Of a stretch of 64,000 bases of DNA, positions 48,053 to 57,282 are shown one piece after another. The stretch is from positions 62,001 through 126,000 of the forward strand of contig SFGZ01000004.1 in NCBI GenBank assembly GCA_004557505.1, read 5' to 3'. Each line of letters begins with the position of its first letter. The stretch's first letter is position 1. The DNA comes from Coriobacteriaceae bacterium. GTDB lineage: Bacteria > Actinomycetota > Coriobacteriia > Coriobacteriales > Atopobiaceae. The position numbers were made by a program, and so were the translations under genes. The notes beneath the pieces were generated by a model. The model saw only the letters and a program-made list of their open reading frames with translations, made no database searches and was not told where the DNA came from.

Positions 48053-48502
48053 ATGGGGCGTCCCGATGCCACGCGCGAGGAGGTGGAGGCTGCGGTCCGC
48101 AAGGCGCGCTGCCACGAGTTCATACGCAGGCTGCCCGAGGGCTACGATACCGTTGTCGGCGAGGGCGGCGCCAGTCTCTCGGGAGGCGAGCGCCAGCGCA
48201 TCTCCATAGCGCGCTGCATCCTGAAGGATGCGCCCATCGTCATCCTGGACGAGGTCACTGCCAGCGTCGATGCTGACAATGAGAGTGCCATCCAGCAGGC
48301 GATAGGCGAGCTGTGCGCGGGCAAGACCCTGCTTGTGATTGCGCATCGCCTGAACACCATCAGGAACGCGGATAGGATCTTTGTGATCGACGGGGGGCGC
48401 ATCGTGCAGGGTGGCACGCACGGAGAGCTCATGGCAGTCGCGGGCATCTACCGGGACATGGTGGAGGCACAGGGAAAGAGCGCGAGCTGGCTAGGACGAT
48501 AG
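48053..48502 (+). pseudogene. 3' fragment of ABC exporter (MsbA-type) gene
   Basis: 149 residues, only the C-terminal half of a nucleotide-binding domain: MGRPDATREEVEAAVRKARC, the ABC signature LSGGERQRISIARCILKDAP, Walker B IVILDEVTASVDADNE, and the switch region VIAHRLNTIRNADRIFVIDG. Walker A and the six-helix membrane domain, normally ~400 residues upstream, are missing. Homology begins abruptly near 48053. It is probably a breakpoint left by a deletion or recombination next to the repeat copy at 48648. Confidence 0.8.
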
Positions 48503-49095
48503 GGCGAAGCCCGCGAACAGATGCGCCTGCCGGGCGTGAAGGAGGGGCGGGGCCCGCCACTGGCCGCCCCTCGCCTCCCGGACGCTCCCGAGGGGTGCCT
48601 GCCTCAGGCGCGTGGGGCCTGCCAGTCGCGGGCCTGTGGCCACAACCGCGCCACCCCGAAGCCGCAAATGACGCGCGGAAGCCCGGAAGTGAGCGGGCCG
48701 GCGGGCCGCGCGGGGCCCCGGCGGAGCCGGCCCGGCCGCCCCGCCACCCGCAGGCGGGCGGCCAACAGGGAAAACGCTGGCGCGGCCCCCACGCGCGGCG
48801 CGCCTCGCCGCGCGGGCAGCGGGTCGCACAAGAAAATAACGCTCACATCCTGACTTCTGCGCGTCATCCGGGCGCTTCTTGTTGCGCGCGGGGCGGCTCC
48901 AGGCGATTCGAGCGACGTCCGTCGCCGTCGTGCAGGTGCGAGTGACATACCCCCCAAGTCATAGATGCCCCAATCCCTTGAGGGCGCTCGCGGCCCCGCT
49001 TGCCTGATGCCCTTATTAATGTCGCGTGTTTGTGCAAGAGTGTGGACAAGGTTCCCAAATGGTCCCCTTGACCTTGTCCCGCGAAGGGAGTCAGC
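48503..49095. other. Intergenic region upstream of cas3 with dispersed repeat
   Basis: 593 bases without a gene. It holds copy A of the 245-bp repeat (48648-48892). The remaining ~200 bases should contain the cas3 promoter; I found no strong consensus boxes. Confidence 0.6.
48648..48892 (+). repeat. Dispersed 245-bp intergenic repeat, copy A (left flank of CRISPR-Cas)
   Basis: Aligns without gaps to 62746-62990 with about eight mismatches (about 97% identity). Conserved blocks: gacgcgcggaagcccggaag, ccaacagggaaaacgctggc, agaaaataacgctcacat and ttcttgttgcgcgcgg. Direct orientation relative to copy B. Confidence 0.9.
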
Positions 49096-52000
49096 ATGGC
49101 AACGGGTGTGGAGGCGGCTGAGGCGCTCTCTGGGCAGGCGCGTTCGCTTTGGGGGAAGTCTGACTACGGAGTGGGGGAGAGCTGGCTGCCGCTCTATGTC
49201 CACATGGCAGACTCCGCAGGAGTGGCAATGAGGCTGTGGGATAGCTGGGTGCCACGGTCTACCAGGGATATTGTGTCGCGTGCTGTTGACGGAAACGAGA
49301 GTTTGTCACGTTCTCTGTTCGTGTTCCTTGCGGCAGTTCATGACATTGGCAAGGCTACGCCCGCTTTTCAGGCCAAGGGCATGTCGTTCAGGGCGAGCGG
49401 AGAAGGAGGCCTTCTGTGGAAGCCTGAGCGTGCGGGGCTGGTAATTCGGCGTGATCTCTCTGATAGATGCTGCCCAACTCATCCTATTGCCGGCGAGGTA
49501 CTGCTGACCCGCTACCTCAAGGACCATGGCTTTACAGGAAATGGTCAGAGTGGGCAGGAGAAGAGGCAGGCGACGAGGCGGGCAGCCGCGATTTCGTGCG
49601 TCGTCGGCGCGCACCATGGAAGGTTCCCCTCACCGACGCGCCTCAATAGGGCGGAGACCGGAACAATTGCCCTCGGATGGCAAGGCGAGGGCTCTGCGGA
49701 CTGGATTCGCGTCCAGAATGAGCTAATCGCGTATTCCCTTCATCTGGCGGGGCTTTCTGAGGAGGACGTTTCCCGCTTCGCGAAGCATCACCTTACCGTT
49801 GCCAGCGAGAGCATCCTCGTGGGCATGGTCATCATGACGGATTGGATCGCGAGTGATCAGGATCTCTTTCCGCTCGTATCCCTCTTTGAGGATGGCGACG
49901 ATGGGTGTGACAGGTTGGAGGCACGGTGCGTGAGCGCCTGGGATGCCGCCTCCATCCTGCCGGCGTGGTCAGAGTCGCGCCCCGACGTAGTGCCATTTGA
50001 CAAATTCTTTGCAGAGAGATTCGCGCTTCCGAAAGATGCCAAGCCCCGTCCGGTCCAGCTTGCGGCGGCGCGAGCGGCTTGGGAATCACATGATCCAGGC
50101 ATCATGGTGATGGAAGCGCCCATGGGCGAAGGTAAGACCGAGGCCGCGTTGACCGCCGGAGAGCTGCTCGCATGGAGGTACGGCTTGGGTGGAGTTTGTG
50201 TCGCGCTCCCCACCATGGCCACCACAGACGCGATGTTCGATCGCGTGGAGTCGTGGTTGGAGCGCCTTCCGCACAATGGCCCAAATCCCGATAAGGACAT
50301 CTATCTGGCACACGGCAAGGCCCAGCTCAACGAGCACTTCCAGGGCCTCGTCCGTCGCTCTCGCCGTACATCGCGCTTCGAGGTAGGCATAGACATGGTG
50401 GATGAGAAGGGCCGTTCTAATCCAGATGACGTCCTGGTCTCTGAGTGGATGTTCGGGCGCAAGCGGGGGATGCTGGCAAACTTCGTCGTCTGCACCGTCG
50501 ATCAGGTGCTCATGGGTGCCCTGAACATGAAGCACCTCTCGCTCAGACAGTTGGCGCTTGCCAACAAGGCGGTCGTCATCGATGAGTGCCACGCATATGA
50601 CCTCTATATGAGGCAGTACCTTAACGTGCTACTCCAGTGGCTCGGTTACTGGCATGTTCCGGTCATTCTGCTTTCCGCAACGCTTCCCATCGCCCAGCGC
50701 GAAGAGATGGTTGGGAAATACCTTGACGGGAGGCGGCTCTCGTCTCATTCGGATGAGGAAGCTTCGAACGAGACGGGCGCGTTCGTCCAGCCAAGCGTGA
50801 GCGTCGACGCATATCCCCTTATTACATACTCGAGTGGAGACACGGCGAGAAGTATAGAGACCAAGCCATCAGGCCATGCTGTCAACGTTGCCGTCTCCCT
50901 TATTGATGACGAGTTGGATACGCTCGTAGACCTCCTTGCAAACCGCCTCTCTAGCGGTGGGTGCGCGGGCGTGATATGCGATACCGTCGGCCGCGCCCAG
51001 GAGGCCGAGCGCGCACTCGCTGCACGGTTCGGTGAGGGCGTGGTCATGCTCGACCACTCTCGCTTCATGGACGTTGACCGCATGGAAAACGAGAAAACGC
51101 TTAGGGAAATGCTTGGCCCGCAGGCAACCATTGCCAACGGAAGGCGGCCAAGGCTCTCGATGGTCGTTGGTACGCAGGTGCTCGAACAGTCACTCGACAT
51201 CGACTTTGACCTTCTGGTAACAGACGTCGCGCCTATAGACCTGCTGCTGCAGAGGTTGGGCAGGGCACACCGCCACCATCGCGGAGAGGGGGAGCGCGAC
51301 AGGCCGGCTCTGCTCCGGGCTGCCACGTGTTATGTGCGGGGCATTGCTTCGTTCGAGGAGGAGGGGCCCGACTTTGCCAAGGGCCTGATCCGCGTGTACG
51401 ACAAGGCAACCCTCACAGAGTCCCTCGCCGTTCTCGGGCTCGACGCCATGGGTGACACGACATCCACTGCGCTTCCTCGTGACATCCCCCTGCTCGTAAG
51501 GACTGCCTACTCAGATGACGTCCAAAACGCCATTCCGGACTCCTGGTCCAAAGAGTATGTATCTCAATGTGCGCTGAGATACGAGAAGTTCGCCTCAAAG
51601 GTCCAAAGGGCCCAGACATGCCTTCTCGCAGGGCTGCCGTATGCGATTGAGAGCAAGTGGACCCTCGTACACCTGGGCGACCGAGTGCAGGCAACCGTCG
51701 ATGATTCAAGGGATGCCGATCGTGGTCAGCGAGCGGTTCGCGACACGCAGGAGACGGTCGAGGTGCTGCTTGTTCGAAAGGAGTCCGAGAGCGAGATCTC
51801 ATTGCCGCCATGGATTGGCGGCAAAGGGGTCGCGGAGGGCGAGGTACTGCCAACGGATTGCGAGCCAAGCAGGGAGCAGTCTGTCTTGCTTGCCCAGTGT
51901 GCGGTAAGGCTGCCGCTCTCCGTGTGCCCACTGCCCCGCATAGATGCATGCATAGAGGAGCTGGAGAGACGCTGTGGCATGTATGTTCGCTGCTGGCAGG

Positions 52001-52152
52001 AGTCCCCTTGGCTTGCAGGAAGGTTGCTGCTTCCCATGGACGAGGTCGAGCCGGGGGCTTTCGAGACGGAGCTTATGGGGAAGCAGCTGCGCTATACCCG
52101 TCGGGAGGGTTTATCGACCGTTGAGGGAATTAAATCCCCATACATTCTCTAA
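49096..52152 (+). CDS. cas3: CRISPR-associated helicase-nuclease Cas3 (type I-E)
   Basis: 1018 residues, fused HD nuclease and SF2 helicase. HD motif FLAAVHDIGKATPAFQAKG (about residue 78), later GAHHGRFPS. Walker A is MEAPMGEGKTEAALTAGE (about 337), the DEAD-box variant is VVIDECHAYDLYMRQ, motif III is LLSATLPIAQREEM, and motif VI is LLQRLGRAHRHHRGEG. It degrades the non-target strand once Cascade has bound DNA. ATG 49096 follows GAAGGGAG. First gene of the cas operon; 141 bases separate it from cas8e, a gap that contains repeat-like hairpins. Length and motifs are complete. Confidence 0.96.
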   Translation: MATGVEAAEALSGQARSLWGKSDYGVGESWLPLYVHMADSAGVAMRLWDSWVPRSTRDIVSRAVDGNESLSRSLFVFLAAVHDIGKATPAFQAKGMSFRASGEGGLLWKPERAGLVIRRDLSDRCCPTHPIAGEVLLTRYLKDHGFTGNGQSGQEKRQATRRAAAISCVVGAHHGRFPSPTRLNRAETGTIALGWQGEGSADWIRVQNELIAYSLHLAGLSEEDVSRFAKHHLTVASESILVGMVIMTDWIASDQDLFPLVSLFEDGDDGCDRLEARCVSAWDAASILPAWSESRPDVVPFDKFFAERFALPKDAKPRPVQLAAARAAWESHDPGIMVMEAPMGEGKTEAALTAGELLAWRYGLGGVCVALPTMATTDAMFDRVESWLERLPHNGPNPDKDIYLAHGKAQLNEHFQGLVRRSRRTSRFEVGIDMVDEKGRSNPDDVLVSEWMFGRKRGMLANFVVCTVDQVLMGALNMKHLSLRQLALANKAVVIDECHAYDLYMRQYLNVLLQWLGYWHVPVILLSATLPIAQREEMVGKYLDGRRLSSHSDEEASNETGAFVQPSVSVDAYPLITYSSGDTARSIETKPSGHAVNVAVSLIDDELDTLVDLLANRLSSGGCAGVICDTVGRAQEAERALAARFGEGVVMLDHSRFMDVDRMENEKTLREMLGPQATIANGRRPRLSMVVGTQVLEQSLDIDFDLLVTDVAPIDLLLQRLGRAHRHHRGEGERDRPALLRAATCYVRGIASFEEEGPDFAKGLIRVYDKATLTESLAVLGLDAMGDTTSTALPRDIPLLVRTAYSDDVQNAIPDSWSKEYVSQCALRYEKFASKVQRAQTCLLAGLPYAIESKWTLVHLGDRVQATVDDSRDADRGQRAVRDTQETVEVLLVRKESESEISLPPWIGGKGVAEGEVLPTDCEPSREQSVLLAQCAVRLPLSVCPLPRIDACIEELERRCGMYVRCWQESPWLAGRLLLPMDEVEPGAFETELMGKQLRYTRREGLSTVEGIKSPYIL

Positions 52153-52179
52153 TTGAAGTAAACTATCTCTCGAAGTTCC

Positions 52180-52208
52180 TCGTTCCCCATCTTGGATGGG
52201 GATGACCC
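52180..52208 (+). promoter_or_regulatory. CRISPR-repeat-like hairpin 1 in the cas3-cas8e gap
   Basis: cgttccccatcttggatggg followed by gatgacccc. A 7-bp stem (ccccatc/gatgggg) takes the place of the repeat stem, and the 3' flank atgaccc resembles the repeat end atgatcc. It starts 28 bases after the cas3 stop. Confidence 0.5.
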
Positions 52209-52230
52209 CTAGAGCATGGAGGGGGATTTT

Positions 52231-52258
52231 GTGTTCCCCGCGAATGCGGGGCTGGTGT
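52231..52258 (+). promoter_or_regulatory. CRISPR-repeat-like hairpin 2 upstream of cas8e
   Basis: gtgttccccgcgaatgcggg then gctggtgt. Stem cccgc/gcggg and the 5' flank gtg-tcccc are the same as in the array repeat (gtgctccccgcgtatgcggg); the loop and 3' end differ. It lies 36 bases before the cas8e start, upstream of the ribosome binding site. Confidence 0.65.
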
Positions 52259-52293
52259 GTGGGCGGCGATGTGTCCTAGAGAAAGGAGGAGCA

Positions 52294-54009
52294 ATGGCAG
52301 ACGGAGCAAACGGGCCCCATTTCAACTTGATAGCCAATCCGTGGGTTCCGGCAGTCTACCAAGATGGGGCATGCCGAGAGGCGTCGATTAGGACCTTGTT
52401 CAGGGACGCCGAAAACATCCGAGAGATCGGTGGGGATTCGCCGCAGCAGGTACAGCCAACACTGCGCCTATTGCTGGCAATTCTTCACAGGGGGCTTTCT
52501 CTCGACGGAGTCAAGAGCGAGGATGCCCTACTCGATTGGTGGGAGGAGACCTGGGAAGCGGGCCACTTTGACCTGGACGTAATCTTCGCGCATCTCGAGT
52601 CCGTCAAGGATAGATTTGATCTCTTTGACTCAAAGTACCCCTTCTATCAGGTAGCGGGCCTTGAGTACGCCAACAAGGATCCTGACGGTGTGGACGAACT
52701 GGTCGCAGACGTCCCCAAGAGCGACAAGTTTCTCTTCTCGCTGAGGAGCAAGGGTCGGATAGACGAGCTGTCCTTTGCCGAGGCGGGCAGGTGGCTTGTC
52801 TTCCAGCAGGCGTATGCAACGGCCGGCATCAAGACGCCGGTCAAGGGAAATACCCATGTGAAGTCCGGCAAGGTTTACCCGCCCAAGGGTGCCGTTGGTA
52901 CGGGCATGCTGGGTGCGGAGGGAGGCATATATCTCGAGGGTGCCAACCTTTTTGAAACCCTCATGCTCAACTTGGTGCTCTTTGACAACGTGCGCGGTGG
53001 GAGACCCATCGTGGGCTGCGAAGAGGACGTGCCTTCCTGGGAGAGAGACGATGTCTCTCCCGACTATCGCATTCCTAGTCCAGGTGAACCCCATGGCCCC
53101 GTCCAGTGCTATACCTGGCAGAGCAGGCGCATGCGCTTGATTCCCAGCGATGAAGGCGATCGTGTTGTCGGGGTGATTAGCTGTTACGGAGACATTCCTA
53201 TTGTCATGGACAGGGGCGGCTCGGAACCCATGACGGCGTGGAGGCCGAGCACTGCTCAGCAGAAGAGCCTTGGTCTCTCGCACGTCCCCCGCTTGCCCAA
53301 AGTGCATGATCCTTCGCGCGCCATCTGGCGCGGCCTCGCCTCGATAGTCTCGGTGGGACAGGATGGCGACCTCCGCCCCGGTGTTGTCCGTTGGGTCGAG
53401 CGCCTGCGCTACGAGGAGGTCTTTTCATCCGAGGAGATTCCAGTGGTTGCCATTCACGCGCAGGGCATGGTATACGGTACACAGAACAGCGTATTCGCCG
53501 ATGCCATTGACGATAAGTTCGACCTGAGCGTCGCTCTCTTCGATCATGATTCCCACGCTTGCAATCAGGCACTTGCAACCATAGATTGCATCGACCAGGC
53601 GGTAGGCAAGGTGGTGAACTTTGTCTCCAACACCCAGAAGGCGGCAGGTGACAGGGCCTCGAAGACAGTTTTGGCACAGGAAAGAAACCGAGTGAGGGAA
53701 TCCGTCTTCGCCGAGCTCGATGCCATCTGTCGCGAAAGGCTTGCCCATTTCCCCAACGAGGCAAGTGCCGTCGAGACATATTGTGCGGATTGGAAACGCG
53801 AGGTGCATCGAAGGCTTCGCTCGCTTGCAACGCGCTTTGTGGATGCTTGCGACCGTTCGTTCTTCGAGGAGCACGACGGTATGACCGTTGGAAGGGCTAT
53901 GGCCATTCTGAAGGCGGGCCTCTTCAAGACCCTTGGAAAGCTGGAGAGCAAGCCGAAACCTTCTTTTGGAGGGGCCATCGGTGACATCAGCGAAGAAGGA
54001 AAGGAGTGA
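52294..54009 (+). CDS. cas8e: Cascade large subunit Cas8e (Cse1/CasA)
   Basis: 571 residues. Start FNLIANPWVPAVYQDGACRE is typical of Cse1, then LLLAILHRGL, DWWEETWEAGHFD, KYPFYQVAGLEYANKD and a central region with ANLFETLMLNLVLFDN, WESS-like CYTWQSRRMRLIPSDEG. The C-terminal four-helix bundle has LAHFPNEASAVETYCADW. Cas8e recognises the PAM, opens the DNA and recruits Cas3. AAAGGAGGAG lies 4 bases upstream of ATG 52294; in-frame sequence further upstream covers the repeat-like hairpin 2 and is unlikely to be coding. The next gene overlaps or abuts. Confidence 0.95.
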   Translation: MADGANGPHFNLIANPWVPAVYQDGACREASIRTLFRDAENIREIGGDSPQQVQPTLRLLLAILHRGLSLDGVKSEDALLDWWEETWEAGHFDLDVIFAHLESVKDRFDLFDSKYPFYQVAGLEYANKDPDGVDELVADVPKSDKFLFSLRSKGRIDELSFAEAGRWLVFQQAYATAGIKTPVKGNTHVKSGKVYPPKGAVGTGMLGAEGGIYLEGANLFETLMLNLVLFDNVRGGRPIVGCEEDVPSWERDDVSPDYRIPSPGEPHGPVQCYTWQSRRMRLIPSDEGDRVVGVISCYGDIPIVMDRGGSEPMTAWRPSTAQQKSLGLSHVPRLPKVHDPSRAIWRGLASIVSVGQDGDLRPGVVRWVERLRYEEVFSSEEIPVVAIHAQGMVYGTQNSVFADAIDDKFDLSVALFDHDSHACNQALATIDCIDQAVGKVVNFVSNTQKAAGDRASKTVLAQERNRVRESVFAELDAICRERLAHFPNEASAVETYCADWKREVHRRLRSLATRFVDACDRSFFEEHDGMTVGRAMAILKAGLFKTLGKLESKPKPSFGGAIGDISEEGKE

Positions 54010-54017
54010 TTCGGATC

Positions 54018-54656
54018 ATGTCAATTAGAGAAGCCTCCAGTGCCATTGCAAGATGCGTTAACTCAAAAGTCGGCCCTTTGCAGTCCGGCTACCTTGCGGG
54101 ACGAGCATCCTCGAGGGCAAGTCTCGCACGTCTTAGGCGCTTGGACACGGCTGGTGAGGCATCCTGGATGAGCGTAGGCGAGGAGCTCTTTGCCGATCTG
54201 CCAAATTTCGACATGGGGGAGGTCGTGGAGCGTAAAGAGCTGGAGAGCGTACGCACTGCACTCCAACTTTACGCCATACTCCAGCAGTCGAGAAAAAGCC
54301 CCGTCGCTGTTTTTTCCCGTGGCAGCGGGAGTGTGGGGTCCTTTGGGGAGGCGTGTCGCGCCTGCGCTATGGCCGGCAATGGCGAAGGGGCCCCTGGCGT
54401 AAAACGCCGCCTCTCCTCAATCGAGGCGACCACGGATTTCTCCGGGGCTAAGATTGGGGTTCGTTCGCTCGTCAAGCTCATGCGTGCCGCAAAGACCAAG
54501 ACGCCAATTCAGCTGGACTTTGGGCAGCTTGCCTCCGATCTCTTCGAAATCCAGTTTGAGGATATAAGGGGAGACGTCTTCATGCGTTGGGCGCGCGACT
54601 ACTACAAGGCAAGTCCCAAGTCAGATGATCAGGACACTCACGCAGACAGAAACTAG
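54018..54656 (+). CDS. cse2: Cascade small subunit Cse2 (CasB)
   Basis: 212 residues, helical. Features: LARLRRLDTAGEASWMSVGE, RKELESVRTALQLYAILQQS (usual LxxxA-L-A-HQ-like helix), VKRRLSSIEATTDFSGAKIG and the C-terminal YYKASPKSDD. Two copies bind along the Cascade backbone and hold the target strands. The start is ambiguous: ATG 54018 or GTG 54006, the latter overlapping the cas8e stop; AAGGAG at 54001 could serve either. Confidence 0.92.
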   Translation: MSIREASSAIARCVNSKVGPLQSGYLAGRASSRASLARLRRLDTAGEASWMSVGEELFADLPNFDMGEVVERKELESVRTALQLYAILQQSRKSPVAVFSRGSGSVGSFGEACRACAMAGNGEGAPGVKRRLSSIEATTDFSGAKIGVRSLVKLMRAAKTKTPIQLDFGQLASDLFEIQFEDIRGDVFMRWARDYYKASPKSDDQDTHADRN

Positions 54657-54671
54657 CGGAGGGAAAATCAA

Positions 54672-55811
54672 ATGATGTGTTTTGACCTGCATGTGATTCA
54701 GGATGTTCCGCCCTGCGACATGAACAGGGACGATACCGGTACGCCAAAGACGGCAATCTATGGGGGCTACCAGCGCTCACGCGTTTCGAGCCAGGCATGG
54801 AAGCGCGCCATGAGAGAGATGTTCCCGAGCCTTGTCGATGCGTCAAAGCTTGGCGTGAGGACCAAACATGCCGTTGCCCTGATCGAGGACGAAATCGTGC
54901 GGCAGCGGGCAGACTTGGCAGACGTGGCGGAGGGGCTTGCCAGCAGCGTCCTCAAGGTTACTGGGGTGGAAGTCGAGGAGTCCACGCGTGCTGGATCCGA
55001 GAAGGGGACCCCTGTCTCCCAGTACCTTATCTTCATTGCGAGGTCCGAGGTCGAAAAGCTTGCGCGCATTGCCATCAATGCCCATGATGCGGGGGAGGAC
55101 CTGTCCAAGCCGTCCAAGGATACGAAGAAGTCCGTCTCGTCTGCGTTCCACGGGGTCCAGGCGCTCGACATTGCCCTCTTTGGAAGGATGCTTGCAGATG
55201 CGCCAGACCTCAACACAGACGCAAGCGCCCAGGTGGCGCATGCCATATCAGTCAACAAGGTTTCGCAGGAGTACGATTATTTCACTGCGGTGGACGATTG
55301 CTCTGCAGAGGACAACGCCGGTGCCGCCATGGTGGACACTATAGGCTTCAACTCCTCGACGCTGTATAGGTACGCGACCGTCTGTCTGCCGTCTCTCGAA
55401 GAGCAGCTCGGGAACGCCGAGGCGGCAGCTCAGGGCGTGCGTGCGTTCCTCAAGGCCTTCGTTGAGTCGATGCCGAGCGGCAAGCAGAACACGTTTGCCA
55501 ACAGGACCCTTCCAAGCACCGTGCTTGTTGCGCTGAGGGACGACCAGCCCATCAATGGCGTTTCCGCGTTCGAATCTCCCGTTTCGCCAAAGGAGGACGT
55601 GTCGATTTCGCGTCAGGCGGAGGACCGCCTTGCAAGCAAACTCATCCAGATTTCAGAGGTATACGGCAACCCTCCCGTCAAGGTGTGGTGGACTGCCGTG
55701 GATGGCGGGACGGATTCCCTCAAGCAGATTGGCGAGCAGGTCACGTTCCCCAAGATGCTTGACGAGGTGACCGCTGGCGTTATCGACGCACTCTCTAAGG
55801 GTGAAAAGTAA
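54672..55811 (+). CDS. cas7e: Cascade backbone subunit Cas7e (CasC/Cse4)
   Basis: 379 residues. Starts CFDLHVIQDVPPCDMNRDDT, then GTPKTAIYGGYQRSRVSSQA and WKRAMREMF, the signature of Cas7e. Later ADLAEGL-like VAEGLASSVLKVTGVEVEES, ALDIALFGRMLADAPDLNTD, SQEYDYFTAVDDC and NTFANRTLPSTVLVALRDDQ. Six copies line the crRNA spacer. GGAGGG precedes the ATG. Its stop overlaps the cas5e start by one base (TAATG). Confidence 0.96.
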   Translation: MMCFDLHVIQDVPPCDMNRDDTGTPKTAIYGGYQRSRVSSQAWKRAMREMFPSLVDASKLGVRTKHAVALIEDEIVRQRADLADVAEGLASSVLKVTGVEVEESTRAGSEKGTPVSQYLIFIARSEVEKLARIAINAHDAGEDLSKPSKDTKKSVSSAFHGVQALDIALFGRMLADAPDLNTDASAQVAHAISVNKVSQEYDYFTAVDDCSAEDNAGAAMVDTIGFNSSTLYRYATVCLPSLEEQLGNAEAAAQGVRAFLKAFVESMPSGKQNTFANRTLPSTVLVALRDDQPINGVSAFESPVSPKEDVSISRQAEDRLASKLIQISEVYGNPPVKVWWTAVDGGTDSLKQIGEQVTFPKMLDEVTAGVIDALSKGEK

Positions 55812-56536
55812 TGGCTGTTCTACTGCTTGAGCTCTCGGGTCCCCTCCAATCCTGGGGCGACTCCTCTCGCTATGTGAAGAGGGGGACCCGATGGGAGCCC
55901 ACAAAGAGTGGCGTGGTGGGGATGCTCGCTTCGGCGCTGGGCAGGTCGAGAGAGGACCGTCTTGATGACCTCTCGTCCCTTGAGTTTGGCGTGCGGCTTG
56001 ACCAGCCAGGGAGCCTGCTGGTCGACTTCCAGACGGAGCGCCCTCTTGGGGACATTAACAAGGCCATGCCTCTCTCATACAGGTACTACCTCGCAGATGC
56101 CAAGTTCTTGGTCGCGCTTGCCGGAGACGCCTCCTGGATGCGGGAGCTTGATGAAGCGCTTCGCCATCCTACTTGGCCTTTGTTCTTGGGGAGAAGATCT
56201 TGCCCGCCCGATACGCCTCCATCGCGCGGCGTGCGCGACGAGTACTCGGACGTAAGGGTGGCGCTCACGTCCGAGCCATGGCTCGCCACAGGACGCTACA
56301 GGCGCAGGCACCAGAGGGTCACCGAGCTTGAGGTGGCATGCGACGCACGCGAGGGGGAGGTTGCGGAGAGCCAGGCCGACCTTCCGCTGAGCTTTAGCGG
56401 TGCAGGGAGAAAGTATGCGGGCAGGGGCGTGCATAGGTTCAGGGTTGCCGTCGAGCAGCTTGGTGGCGAAAAGACGCCTGCGGCCGGCAGTGGCGTCGTA
56501 GCGCTGCCCGGACATGACCCAATAGGCTTCTTCTAG
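55811..56536 (+). CDS. cas5e: Cascade subunit Cas5e (CasD)
   Basis: 241 residues. Start LLLELSGPLQSWGDSSRYVK, then RWEPTKSGVVGMLASALGRS, FGVRLDQPGSLLVDFQT and YRYYLADAKFLVALAGD, with SRRGVRDEYSD-like GVRDEYSDVRVALTSEPW. Binds the 5' handle of crRNA. RNA-binding RAMP fold with a Gly-rich end (RKYAGRGVHRFRV). The start overlaps the cas7e stop, so translation is coupled. Confidence 0.95.
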   Translation: MAVLLLELSGPLQSWGDSSRYVKRGTRWEPTKSGVVGMLASALGRSREDRLDDLSSLEFGVRLDQPGSLLVDFQTERPLGDINKAMPLSYRYYLADAKFLVALAGDASWMRELDEALRHPTWPLFLGRRSCPPDTPPSRGVRDEYSDVRVALTSEPWLATGRYRRRHQRVTELEVACDAREGEVAESQADLPLSFSGAGRKYAGRGVHRFRVAVEQLGGEKTPAAGSGVVALPGHDPIGFF

Positions 56537-56556
56537 AGAATGAAAGGAGGTACGCC

Positions 56557-57243
56557 ATGTATATCTCCAGACTCCCTCTCAACGCGCGGCGTCCAGAGAC
56601 GATTCGCTTGCTCTCCTCGCCCTACCGCATGCATGCTGCGGTTGAGAACGCCTTCCCACCAGATGCCTGCCGAGCGTCAGACGAGGGGAGAATCTTGTGG
56701 CGAATCGACTCTTCGCCAGCTCCCACGAACGAAACTTGGCTGTACGTCGTGAGTCCCGACCGTCCCGACTTCTCGCACATTGCCGAGCAATGCGGATGGC
56801 CCGCAGCCAATGCCGGTGAGACGAAGGACTACTCGCCTGTGCTTGGGCGTCTCGGGCCTGGCCAGGTGTGGCGCTTCAGGCTCAAGGCGAACCCAGCTCG
56901 CAAGGTCCTTGTCGACCAGGGGAGAGACCCAAACCCAAAGGTCGTGGGGACAATCCAGGGATGCGTAACCATGGCCCAGCAGGTTGAGTGGCTCTTGGGG
57001 CGCGCCGAAAGCCATGGATTCAGGGTCGTTAGAGGCCCCGAGGACGTTCCCCTGCTCACCGTCTCCCAGCGACACACGGAGCAATACGAGCGAAAGGAAA
57101 AGAAGGTCACCATCACCACCGCTATGTACGATGGGATCCTTACCGTAAGTGATCCGGACCTTCTGCGACATACCCTGTGCTTTGGAATGGGGCGTGCGAA
57201 GGGGTTTGGCTGCGGCTTGCTGACCGTCTCACCTGTGAAATAA
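56557..57243 (+). CDS. cas6e: CRISPR RNA endonuclease Cas6e (CasE)
   Basis: 228 residues. Start MYISRLPLNARRPETIRLLS, active-site His region SPYRMHAAVENAFP (His about residue 27, matching the E. coli His26 area), central WRFRLKANPARKVLVDQGRD and the Gly-rich loop GMGRAKGFGCGLLTVSPV at the C-terminus. It cuts the repeat hairpin and stays on the crRNA 3' handle. AAAGGAGG lies just before ATG 56557. By analogy it could also bind the two repeat-like hairpins between cas3 and cas8e. Confidence 0.95.
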   Translation: MYISRLPLNARRPETIRLLSSPYRMHAAVENAFPPDACRASDEGRILWRIDSSPAPTNETWLYVVSPDRPDFSHIAEQCGWPAANAGETKDYSPVLGRLGPGQVWRFRLKANPARKVLVDQGRDPNPKVVGTIQGCVTMAQQVEWLLGRAESHGFRVVRGPEDVPLLTVSQRHTEQYERKEKKVTITTAMYDGILTVSDPDLLRHTLCFGMGRAKGFGCGLLTVSPVK

Positions 57244-57282
57244 GGCAGGCCTTCATAAGAATTCGTCCAAGGAGGGGTGACC

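Noticed and set aside
52153..52293. A second mini CRISPR array in the cas3-cas8e gap
   Set aside because: The two hairpins are only 51 bases apart, their stems and flanks differ, and no 33-base spacer fits. Treated as repeat-like regulatory hairpins instead.
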